DNA from: CAILUF01 sp964505265
Lineage (GTDB): Bacteria; Pseudomonadota; Alphaproteobacteria; Rickettsiales; UBA1997
Direction: 5' to 3'
Assembly: GCA_964505265.1 (NCBI GenBank)
Contig: CAZDGN010000003.1
Span: 65,260-129,259, forward strand
Length of the DNA: 64,000 nt
Part shown: positions 44,611 to 52,656 of the stretch, one piece after another
Numbering within the stretch: position 1 is the first letter of the stretch
Layout: each line of letters begins with the position of its first letter
Made by a program: the position numbers and the translations under genes
Notes under the pieces: generated by a model
Told to the model about the DNA's origin: nothing
The model's input: the letters and a program-made list of their open reading frames with translations, nothing else
The model's database searches: none

Positions 44611-44798
44611 AATATGGAACAAAAAGTTTAAATCTAAGAAAGGTTTTGGTGGTGCTTATTGAATTTCATAATAAAAAAAATTTGTGATAAATCATATTAC
44701 TGATTTTTTTAAAAAAATATAAAAATTAATTAATTTTTTTAAATCAAAAATAAAAAAAATACAGAAAAAAAAACATAAAAAATTATTTAAATTTTATA

Positions 44799-44827
44799 TT
44801 GAATTTTGAATTATAAATTTATATTAT
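44799..44827 (+). promoter_or_regulatory. candidate promoter of the second tandem paralogue
   Basis: TTGAAT at 44799-44804, 17-nt spacer, TATTAT at 44822-44827, 38 nt before the ATG. The surrounding bases resemble those before the first paralogue. The AT-richness makes chance matches common. Confidence 0.4.
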
Positions 44828-44865
44828 GAAAGAATAAATTTTATTAAGTTTTTTAATTATATAAT

Positions 44866-46641
44866 ATGAAATCTTCAAAAATAGATTTAACACCTTTAAG
44901 AAATAAAGTTGATCAAGCTACATTTAAAGATGATAGTCCAATTGGAACATCACCTTTATCGACTGATTTTTTATATGTGAGTCAGATGGTTTTTTATAAA
45001 GATAGTGAAATAAAAGCTATAAATGAAAAAGTTAATTCTTCAGAAGAGGAAAGATCATATTTGAAATTACTAGAAGATTTGGGACCTGTTGATAGAATAT
45101 TCGAAAATGAAACAAAAAAAGTAAATTATAAAAGAAATGAACAAAAAGATATTACATGTGTTGAATTTATAAAGATTACAAAATTATTATTAGATAAAAT
45201 TAAAAATCATAATAAAGATGATAGACATAAAAATTTTCTACATTATTTAACTAGAGTTTCTATGGATTTAGCAGAAATAAAACTATCCGATGAACTAGCC
45301 CAAGTCGGAGGAGACTCAACCAAAACCGCAGCCCTAGAAGCAGACATAAAGGCAGCCCTAGACGCAGCCCTAGCCCCAGCCGCAGCCCCAGCCGCAGCCC
45401 CAGCCGCAGCCGCAGCCCCAGCCGCAGCCCCAGCCGCAGCCCCAGCCGCAGCCCCAGCCCTAGGCGGAGGCGAAGACAGAGGCGGAGGCGTAGACAGAGG
45501 CGTAGACAGAGGCGGAGCCCTAGGCGGAGGCTTAGACAGAGGCGGAGCCCCACCCGCAGCCCCAGCCAGAGACGGAGGCGGACACGGAGGTGGAGCCCCA
45601 GCCCTAGCCCCAGCCGGAAGGCCAGACGGAGGCAAAGACGGAGACGGATCCCCAGGCGGAGGCGGAGCCCTAGGCGGACACGGAGGCGGAGGCGGAGGCG
45701 GAGCCCCAGCCCCAGCCGGAGACGGAAGCCCAGCCCTAGCCGCAGCCCCAGCCAGAGACGGAGCCAGAGGCGGAGCCCTAGGCGGAGGCGGAGGCGGAGC
45801 CCCAGGCGGAGACGGAGGCGGAGACGGAGGCGGAGACGGAGGCAGAGGCGGAGACCCAGGCAGAGGCATAGTTCCACTCCCAGGCAGAAAGCCATCTACC
45901 GATACCAAATTGACTGAAGATCTAAAAAAAGTTCTTTTAGAATTAAAGGTTGGTACTCAAAATGATCCCAATAATATCATAACATCTTTTACTCATATAT
46001 TAAATTTTGATAATAATTTAGATGATAAATTAAATCAAATTATGAGTAATGACTCACTTAAACCAACATTATTAAATTTTTTAAAAGAACATAATGAACA
46101 AACTGCTAATTATCTAAGAGAATATATATTAAATAAATATGACAATCCACTTGATAAAAATTTACAGGAATTAAAAGAAGCTTCTGCTATTGGAGTTTTA
46201 AAACATTATAATGCTACTGAATCACAAATTAAACACACTTATGAAACTTGTAAGCAAGCAGTAAATATTTTATGCGAACCCCAAACAACTAATGGAGAAT
46301 TTTCAGGTTATGTATTTAAGAATCAGCATAATCAACGCGATAAATACGAACTACGTACAGGATTAACAAAGTTCAATAATGATGAAAAAAGTATCTATAC
46401 AAATCAATCTGAACCTATTAATACACTTAGAGAATTTGAACTTTTTTTAAAACCTATTTTTCCTTTTGCATCTTCTGCTTTATCATCATTGGGTTCTCTT
46501 TTATTGGATACAAACAAAAAGTCTATAAAGAGTCAGTCTTTAAACTTTAGACCACCTAGTAGAACTACTTCTATAGTTGTTAATGATATAAGTGAGTCTT
46601 CGTCAAAATTATTAGAGAAAGCAGATGGAAAAGTAGTTTGA
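44866..46641 (+). CDS. repeat-module protein with GC-rich Gly/Ala/Pro insert (paralogue 2)
   Basis: A 591-residue paralogue of the preceding gene. The N-terminal part (about 1-146) holds one module ending FLHYLTRVSMDLAEIKLSDE. Residues 150-343 are low complexity made of Gly, Ala, Pro, Asp, Arg and Leu, encoded by a strict hexanucleotide repeat. The C-terminal part (344-591) contains HILNFDNNLDDKLNQIM and LREYILNKYDNPLD, clearly related to FFTNILNYDIAIDKALNEI and LRKYILNKYENIFD of paralogue 1. The insert is in frame on both sides, so the protein is intact. The insert should be a flexible, disordered linker. Function unknown; a secreted or surface role is inference. Confidence 0.78.
   Translation: MKSSKIDLTPLRNKVDQATFKDDSPIGTSPLSTDFLYVSQMVFYKDSEIKAINEKVNSSEEERSYLKLLEDLGPVDRIFENETKKVNYKRNEQKDITCVEFIKITKLLLDKIKNHNKDDRHKNFLHYLTRVSMDLAEIKLSDELAQVGGDSTKTAALEADIKAALDAALAPAAAPAAAPAAAAAPAAAPAAAPAAAPALGGGEDRGGGVDRGVDRGGALGGGLDRGGAPPAAPARDGGGHGGGAPALAPAGRPDGGKDGDGSPGGGGALGGHGGGGGGGAPAPAGDGSPALAAAPARDGARGGALGGGGGGAPGGDGGGDGGGDGGRGGDPGRGIVPLPGRKPSTDTKLTEDLKKVLLELKVGTQNDPNNIITSFTHILNFDNNLDDKLNQIMSNDSLKPTLLNFLKEHNEQTANYLREYILNKYDNPLDKNLQELKEASAIGVLKHYNATESQIKHTYETCKQAVNILCEPQTTNGEFSGYVFKNQHNQRDKYELRTGLTKFNNDEKSIYTNQSEPINTLREFELFLKPIFPFASSALSSLGSLLLDTNKKSIKSQSLNFRPPSRTTSIVVNDISESSSKLLEKADGKVV
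45313..45894 (+). repeat. 97-unit degenerate hexanucleotide repeat, GC-rich
   Basis: The region can be read as 97 consecutive hexamers without phase loss. By reading, every hexamer ends in A, and the third base is C in all but a few. Common units are GCCCCA, GCCGCA, GGCGGA, GACAGA, GACGGA, GCCCTA and GGCGTA. In the sample line 45661-45720, 48 of 60 bases are G or C, in a genome otherwise strongly AT-rich. As codons, odd residues are Gly, Ala, Asp (rarely His, Ser, Pro), and even residues are Gly, Ala, Pro, Arg, Leu, Val. The complementary strand is also open and would read Leu at almost every second position. Confidence 0.95.
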
Positions 46642-46820
46642 ATTGATTAATAATCCATTTTGTAAATAATTTTTATTGTAGATTATTTTTAAAATAAATT
46701 ACTTTTTAAAATCTTCAAAAATATAGAATTACAACCTATTTTTAAAATCTTTTATCACAAAAAAATTTTGTTATAATTGTTAATTTTTGAGTTGAAATGT
46801 CACAAAATCGTATTTTATAT

Positions 46821-48428
46821 TTAAATTTTTTTATGTAATTTAAAAAATAAAATTATTAGAGTTAAAAGATTAATAAAAGTAATTAAGATAACTGACAAAT
46901 GTTGATTTCTGGCATAAAAGCTAGTTTTCGGATTTTTGTAGACCTCAACATTGATTGCACCCCGCTGATTCAATTCTATCTTGTCGATAATTTTGCCTTG
47001 ATGATTAATATTAGCAGTAATCCCCGTTTGTGCTACCCTAAGCATTGGTTTTGCAAATTCAATCGCCCGCATTTGCGACATTTGTAAATGCTGATATGGA
47101 CCAGTTGCCTTGCCAAACCAAGAATCATTAGTGAGATTTATCATTAAGTCGGCATTGATATTACTTTCATTGACCAACTCATTAGAAAAAATTACTTCAT
47201 AACATAATAACGGAATGAAGGAAAATTTTGGCAATTTTATGATTTTTTCGCCCTGCCCCGAACTAAAGCCAACCCCACCTCCCGTAATTTTATTAACCAC
47301 ATCATCGATAAATAAAAAAGATAAGTATTGATGAAGCGGAACATATTCGCCAAAGGGCACCAAATGTTGCTTGTCATAAAATTGATTAACCCCATTATCA
47401 TCAAAAACAAACATACTATTCCAGATTTGGTAATCATTGTAATTTGAACCCTCAAGATGAATCCCTCCGCTTATTAAATAACGTTGCTTTGAGGCTAAAC
47501 TCGAAATCGTTCCAATTAAAGAATAATTTTGTGGAGCAATAATTTCAGGAATTGAAGTTTCTGACCACAAAATGGCATCAATATTGCCCAAATCACTGGC
47601 GAGGGTTAAATTTTGGTGTAATTCTAGGTTTTGTAATTTTTCGTGGTCTTGCCATTTATTTTTTTGTTCAATATTAGCCTGAATTAAACGAAAATTGCCG
47701 ATTTTTTTTAAATTTTGAGGATAATTTTTATCAAGTTTAAAATTGCCATATAGCCACATTATAAGCCATAAAAATAACAATAAAATACCAAAAATTTTAT
47801 CAATTTTTTTATTTTTTTTTGAAAAAAATAAAGTCCAATTTAAAATAAACAAAACCATAAGGAAACTTAGAGCATCAACACCTATAAGGCTAGCCACCTG
47901 CACCATATTTTCACTAAAAAACCACATATAGCCAAGCAAATTCCAAGGAAATCCTGTAAATAAAAAACCACGGATTAATTCGCTTAAAAACCAAAAAAAT
48001 CCAAAGAAAAATATTTGTAATGACGGCGATTTTACTTTTAATTTTTGCATCAAATATTTGTAAGCATAAATCATAATTGCAAAATAAATTGCCATTAATG
48101 CAGGAATTAAGGTAATGGCAAAAGGAATCAGCCAAGCAAAAGCCAGTGGGTCTATTAATAAGGAATTACAAATCCAGTAGATGCCAAAAACAAAAAATCC
48201 AAAATTATAAAAGAAACTGGTAAAAAAAACTTTTTTTAAATCATTGATTTCAGTGATAGTTTTATAAAAAATGCCAATGGAAATGAAGGCAAAAATAATT
48301 AAATTAAAAGGTGCAAAAGCTAAATCTAAAAGACTTCCAACCAAGAAAAATTGTAAATAAAATCGTTTTTTTGAAAGATTTTTTTCCAAAAAAATTTGCC
48401 GAAAAATATGATTAATTTTTTCTAACAT
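46821..48428 (-). CDS. lnt: apolipoprotein N-acyltransferase
   Basis: Lnt adds the third acyl chain to lipoproteins in the inner membrane. The 535-residue protein has about six to seven N-terminal transmembrane helices (to about residue 215), then a nitrilase-fold periplasmic domain. The catalytic triad is visible as Glu in WSETSIPE, Lys in YDKQHLVPFGEYVP and Cys in LLCYEVIF. A last membrane helix closes the protein. The start ATG 48428 overlaps the upstream membrane protein gene by 17 nt; in-frame codons further upstream would lie inside that gene. Lipoproteins such as RlpA here are likely substrates. Confidence 0.93.
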   Translation of the reverse strand: MLEKINHIFRQIFLEKNLSKKRFYLQFFLVGSLLDLAFAPFNLIIFAFISIGIFYKTITEINDLKKVFFTSFFYNFGFFVFGIYWICNSLLIDPLAFAWLIPFAITLIPALMAIYFAIMIYAYKYLMQKLKVKSPSLQIFFFGFFWFLSELIRGFLFTGFPWNLLGYMWFFSENMVQVASLIGVDALSFLMVLFILNWTLFFSKKNKKIDKIFGILLLFLWLIMWLYGNFKLDKNYPQNLKKIGNFRLIQANIEQKNKWQDHEKLQNLELHQNLTLASDLGNIDAILWSETSIPEIIAPQNYSLIGTISSLASKQRYLISGGIHLEGSNYNDYQIWNSMFVFDDNGVNQFYDKQHLVPFGEYVPLHQYLSFLFIDDVVNKITGGGVGFSSGQGEKIIKLPKFSFIPLLCYEVIFSNELVNESNINADLMINLTNDSWFGKATGPYQHLQMSQMRAIEFAKPMLRVAQTGITANINHQGKIIDKIELNQRGAINVEVYKNPKTSFYARNQHLSVILITFINLLTLIILFFKLHKKI

Positions 48429-50457
48429 AAAGTTCAATATTGTATGTGATTTCATTAAATTCACCGTAAATTTTATTTTGATTTTTTTCAAAATTTTTGC
48501 GGTCAAAATTTTTATTAAAAAAATCCGCATAATAATCAATATTCTTTTCAAGTTTTTTAACTAAAATTAATTGATTTTCATACCGAAAATTTTCGGTAAA
48601 TAATTTCTTAATTTCGCCATCTAAGAAAATATATTCTAAATAGCCAATATTACATTTATTATCAGATTCGCTGACAAGTTTGTTATCGATAAAAATTAAT
48701 TTAGTATTTTTATCTCGCAACATTTTTTTAAGATCGGAAATTATATAATCATAAGCAAAATTTATTTGTGGATTATATGTCATAAACATCATTCCTTTAT
48801 AAGAGCTGGTAATATTTATAGAAAAAACGGAGATTTTTTGGGGCATATAAATTTGTTTATAGGTTAATAGAGGCTGAGAAAGATGATGATATTGATAAAA
48901 ATTTAATTCCTGAAAATATTGATTCTCGGAATATTTCTTTTGATAATAATCTTTGAAATCATAAATTTGACGAAATGACTTTCTAAAGCCATTTGGACTA
49001 AAAAAATCTTTATATTTATCAGTGTAATTATGAATAAACAAAAACAAGGATGCCATCAAGATAAAGGCCGAAAAGTTGGTTAATTTTTGGGAAATCTTAA
49101 CGAAAAAAAATTTTTCACAAATAAAGTAACCAATAAAAAATAATATTAGAGCGGTAAAATTTGAAAGCCAAAAATTTTTATTGTCAAAAGCTAAAATTGT
49201 AAGCCAAAAAAAACCGCAGAAAACCCCAACAAACAGTGCAATATTTAAAAAATTAAAATATTTTTGACGCAAAAATGGGTTAACTGAATGATATAAAACA
49301 TAAAAATTATAGAGTAAAAAAGCCCACCAAATATTAAAAACTCCACTAAATCCAAAAATCACAATTCGAATAAATTCAGTCATTGAGAATGGAATAATTA
49401 TAAAAAATCCCAGAAAAAATAAATTTTCAGAAAAATTGAAATAATTAGTTCGAAAAATAATTCCAAAAATCCTTAAATAAATTAAGATATTTAACGAGCA
49501 AAAAAGCGAGAATTGGTCAGTTGTAAAAATATTTTCAGAAATTAAAGTCAAGGTGGAGCCTATAAAGATGCCAATTAAAGCGATATCTAATGGCTCAGAC
49601 TTGAAGCGACAATAAATAAAAAATATTCCAAAAAATGGCAAAATTATATAGGCAAAATTCGAATAAAGATTGGTTAAATATTTGCGATAACCTCCATAAA
49701 TGCTAAAATAATTATTCCATATTTCAGCAACATCGTGAAAATATTCGGGGTTAAATTTTAAAATTAGAAGTAAATATAAAATATAAAGTAAAGCGCCAAA
49801 TAATTTATCAAGCGAATAAAATTGAGAAAATTTTTTGTTAAGAAAAATAAAAGATAATTCTGTAAATAAAATCAACAAAAAATAATGGGGTTTGATTGCA
49901 ATCATTAAAGCCATTAGAATGCCCTTAATTAATTGATGAGAAATTTTTTGATGCTTTAAAAAATTTAGAAAAAAATAAGGGAAAAAAAGAATAATTAAAT
50001 AGCTAGTTTTAGTATGATATTCAAGTAAATGAATTGCAAAAGGTCGAATAAAAAATACAAAAAATATTCCCACAACAAATGATTTACATAGATTTTTATC
50101 GCTTGATAAAGTTGATTTTTTAAGGATTTTATCCACCGTTAAAACCGAAATTATCGCCATAAAATTTATAATAAATTCAGCTAGTAAAATAGGATGAACT
50201 TTAATAATTAAAGAAATTTTATATTGCCAAGCATAAAACCACATTAGAAGTGGAAAATTGATTTCAAAAATATCATAAAAATAGCGTTTTCCAAGTGCCA
50301 ATTTTTTGCCAACATCTAGGTAAACAGCACTATCTGGTCCAATATCAGCAACACTTCTTATATAAATTGAAATGGCTAAAATTATTGGAAAGCAAAGCCA
50401 ATAATTTTGCGAAGTGAAGATTTTATTATCAAAAAATTGAAAAAGTTTTTTGGTCAT
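48412..50457 (-). CDS. multi-pass membrane protein, GT-C glycosyltransferase-like
   Basis: A 681-residue protein with about eleven to twelve transmembrane helices, then a soluble C-terminal portion after about residue 490. The first periplasmic loop has RSVADIGPDSAVYLDVGKKL and KRYFYDIFEINFPLLMWFY. That Asp-containing loop near the first helix is the layout of lipid-linked sugar (GT39/GT83-like) transferases, but identity is too low to name a substrate. The gene abuts the 703-residue membrane protein upstream (stop and start adjacent) and overlaps lnt. Lipid A, lipoprotein or other surface glycosylation is a reasonable guess. Confidence 0.62.
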   Translation of the reverse strand: MTKKLFQFFDNKIFTSQNYWLCFPIILAISIYIRSVADIGPDSAVYLDVGKKLALGKRYFYDIFEINFPLLMWFYAWQYKISLIIKVHPILLAEFIINFMAIISVLTVDKILKKSTLSSDKNLCKSFVVGIFFVFFIRPFAIHLLEYHTKTSYLIILFFPYFFLNFLKHQKISHQLIKGILMALMIAIKPHYFLLILFTELSFIFLNKKFSQFYSLDKLFGALLYILYLLLILKFNPEYFHDVAEIWNNYFSIYGGYRKYLTNLYSNFAYIILPFFGIFFIYCRFKSEPLDIALIGIFIGSTLTLISENIFTTDQFSLFCSLNILIYLRIFGIIFRTNYFNFSENLFFLGFFIIIPFSMTEFIRIVIFGFSGVFNIWWAFLLYNFYVLYHSVNPFLRQKYFNFLNIALFVGVFCGFFWLTILAFDNKNFWLSNFTALILFFIGYFICEKFFFVKISQKLTNFSAFILMASLFLFIHNYTDKYKDFFSPNGFRKSFRQIYDFKDYYQKKYSENQYFQELNFYQYHHLSQPLLTYKQIYMPQKISVFSINITSSYKGMMFMTYNPQINFAYDYIISDLKKMLRDKNTKLIFIDNKLVSESDNKCNIGYLEYIFLDGEIKKLFTENFRYENQLILVKKLEKNIDYYADFFNKNFDRKNFEKNQNKIYGEFNEITYNIELYVRKN

Positions 50458-52569
50458 TTAATTGGTTTTTTTATAAATTTCTAAATTTGGTAATTGCCAA
50501 ATTTCGCTTCTAATTTTATGGATTTCTTTGATTAAATCAAATTCATAATTTGAAAGATTTTCTTGTAAAGGCTGATATTTAAAAGTTTTATTAAAATAAT
50601 TTATTGAATAATTATCAAAAAATTCATAATTTTTTATAAAATTAGATTGGAATTTTGAATTTCTTAGTAAAAATTCAATTAAACCAATATTACATAAATC
50701 CTTATTAAAAAAAATTATAAATTTTGGCTTTGAATTTTGAATTTGCTTCAAAAAATCAACCACAAAATCATTTACAAGATTGTTTTGATAATTTTGCATT
50801 ATTGAAAACCAACTATCGGTTATTTTGTAATTATTAATTAATAAAAAATCATTTTGACTCAATATATTTAGGTGCAAATTATGAATTTTAGTTGGATAAT
50901 AATTCTTAGTTGGATAAAAATCCATAAAATTAGCCGAGACCATCAATATTTTATCATCTTGATTGCGAACTAGGCTAGTTTTTTGCACGATAATTTGAGT
51001 AATTGAGCTATTTATATTCGGAGTGGAGATACCTCGAAACAAGATTCCAAAAATATCGCTAAAAGCAAAAAATAAAATTAAAATCAATAAAAAATGCATA
51101 GATTTTACTAGTCTTTCATTAAAATCACCAATTTTTACCAAATAGATTATGCACCACAAAGCAAAAATGAAATTTATAACAAAATAAATTTTTAAACTTA
51201 GAATTTTCAAGAAAAAACCTAGGCAAATTAGTAAAATTGTTAGTAAAATTATAATAATATTTTGATTAAAAAAAATTTTATTACGAAAATTTGTTAAAAA
51301 AATTCCTAAAAAAATTACGGGAAAACTCCAAAAAATTAAATGGGTAATTAAAAATTTAAAATCCAAACTATAAAGACCTGCAATCAATATAATCAATAAA
51401 ATAAACCAATATTTATAAAATATTTTTACTAGATTTTTATGATAAAATTTTACATTAAAAATTAAAAATATAATTAGCAATGCTTGCAATAAATTTCCTA
51501 TTTGTGGATTAAGGTTTTGTGCAAAATAAATCAAAATTAATCCAAAAATTAGAGCTAAAAAATTCTTATTAAACTCGGTTTTATTTAACATAAAAAAGCT
51601 GAAAAAGCCTAGAAAATACAAAATAAAAAATGCAATAAAATCATAATATAATCTGGAAAATTTTATAATTGCAAAAGAACTGAAGCTATTTTTAAAATTT
51701 AAAACAAAGCTTGAAAAAAAAGTTTTGAGAAAGTTGATTTTAACCCCATCAATCCAATAATTATAAAAATATTTTATGATTGCCAAATCCAGTATCAAAG
51801 CTACTAAAACAACTATTTGTAAAAGAATATTTTGATAATTTTTTTTAGGATTTAAAAAAAAATCGTAATTTAAAAATGGCAACAAAATTATAAAATAAAT
51901 ATTTTGTAAAATTAATATTGCAGTAAGTAGACAAATTATAAATTTAGAAATAATTTTGAGATTATTTTTGCCTAGAAATAGATAGGAAATTATTGGCATC
52001 ATCAATGCTAGGTTAATGAAATAATCAGTAAAGAATTCATTTTTTTGATAACTCTCTAATGAATTTTCGATAAAATTTCTTGGTGGCAAAAAATAAATAA
52101 TTGTCATCAAGATTAATAGTAAATTTTTTTCGATATTGTGGCAATTTTTAAGAATTTTATTGCTGAAATATAGTGAAAAAATTCCAACCAAATTGATAAT
52201 TATTTCGGCAATAAATAATGAATTAAAAGCAAATATATTAGCCGATATTTTAACCAAATTCGCTAAAAAATTTAAAATTTGCAAATTATTGAAAGCTAAT
52301 AAATTATCGATATTTTGAATTTTATCATCGCGATCTAAGTTATAGGATGAAAATGCTTCATAATCAAGGCTTGAACGCCAGAGAAAACTTAATAAAATAA
52401 TTGCTAAAATCACTAAATTTTTATTAAAATTATTAACAATCAAATTTTTAATAAAATCAAGTTTTTTAAAACATAATTTTTTTAAAAAATCATAAAATTT
52501 TGCACCTTTTTCAAGTCTAAATTTTTCGATTCGATGCTTAATTTCAATAATTTCAAATATAAATTTCAT
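50458..52569 (-). CDS. large multi-pass membrane protein, unknown
   Basis: A 703-residue protein dominated by Phe, Leu, Ile, Asn and Lys, with about twelve or more transmembrane helices from about residue 45 to 505. A soluble C-terminal region (about 520-703) follows. The first loop (WRSSLDYEAFSSYNLDRDDK) resembles the placement of the catalytic loop in GT-C enzymes. It may be a diverged sister of the following gene, with similar size and order of helices and soluble tail. No family is recognised with confidence. It is the first gene of a three-gene unit ending with lnt. Confidence 0.6.
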   Translation of the reverse strand: MKFIFEIIEIKHRIEKFRLEKGAKFYDFLKKLCFKKLDFIKNLIVNNFNKNLVILAIILLSFLWRSSLDYEAFSSYNLDRDDKIQNIDNLLAFNNLQILNFLANLVKISANIFAFNSLFIAEIIINLVGIFSLYFSNKILKNCHNIEKNLLLILMTIIYFLPPRNFIENSLESYQKNEFFTDYFINLALMMPIISYLFLGKNNLKIISKFIICLLTAILILQNIYFIILLPFLNYDFFLNPKKNYQNILLQIVVLVALILDLAIIKYFYNYWIDGVKINFLKTFFSSFVLNFKNSFSSFAIIKFSRLYYDFIAFFILYFLGFFSFFMLNKTEFNKNFLALIFGLILIYFAQNLNPQIGNLLQALLIIFLIFNVKFYHKNLVKIFYKYWFILLIILIAGLYSLDFKFLITHLIFWSFPVIFLGIFLTNFRNKIFFNQNIIIILLTILLICLGFFLKILSLKIYFVINFIFALWCIIYLVKIGDFNERLVKSMHFLLILILFFAFSDIFGILFRGISTPNINSSITQIIVQKTSLVRNQDDKILMVSANFMDFYPTKNYYPTKIHNLHLNILSQNDFLLINNYKITDSWFSIMQNYQNNLVNDFVVDFLKQIQNSKPKFIIFFNKDLCNIGLIEFLLRNSKFQSNFIKNYEFFDNYSINYFNKTFKYQPLQENLSNYEFDLIKEIHKIRSEIWQLPNLEIYKKTN

Positions 52570-52656
52570 GAATAAATTATTGCAGTTTTTTTTAAAAAAA
52601 ATAAAATATGATTATATCAAATATAATTTTAGTTTTAAATATTATTTTTATTACAA

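Larger units (their letters stand above)
44463..44865. other. 403-bp intergenic region between the tandem paralogues
   Basis: No open frame of note. The centre (about 44545-44665) is less AT-rich than its surroundings and holds a hairpin and two copies of GGTGCTTATT 60 bp apart (44591-44600 and 44651-44660). The right 150 bp are almost pure A/T with long A runs. They resemble the sequence upstream of the first paralogue, including TAAAAAATT and the segment leading to the promoter-like TTGAAT. Confidence 0.7.

Noticed and set aside
44545..44665. tRNA or known small RNA gene
   Set aside because: No cloverleaf, T-arm GGTTCGANTCC-like box or CCA-adjacent acceptor stem is visible; only a single hairpin is supported.
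45243..45908. Minus-strand open frames of over 200 codons (Pro/Ala-rich and Leu-alternating) across the hexamer repeat
   Set aside because: They mirror the plus-strand low-complexity repeat, have no start context, and the plus frame continues into conserved domains on both sides.
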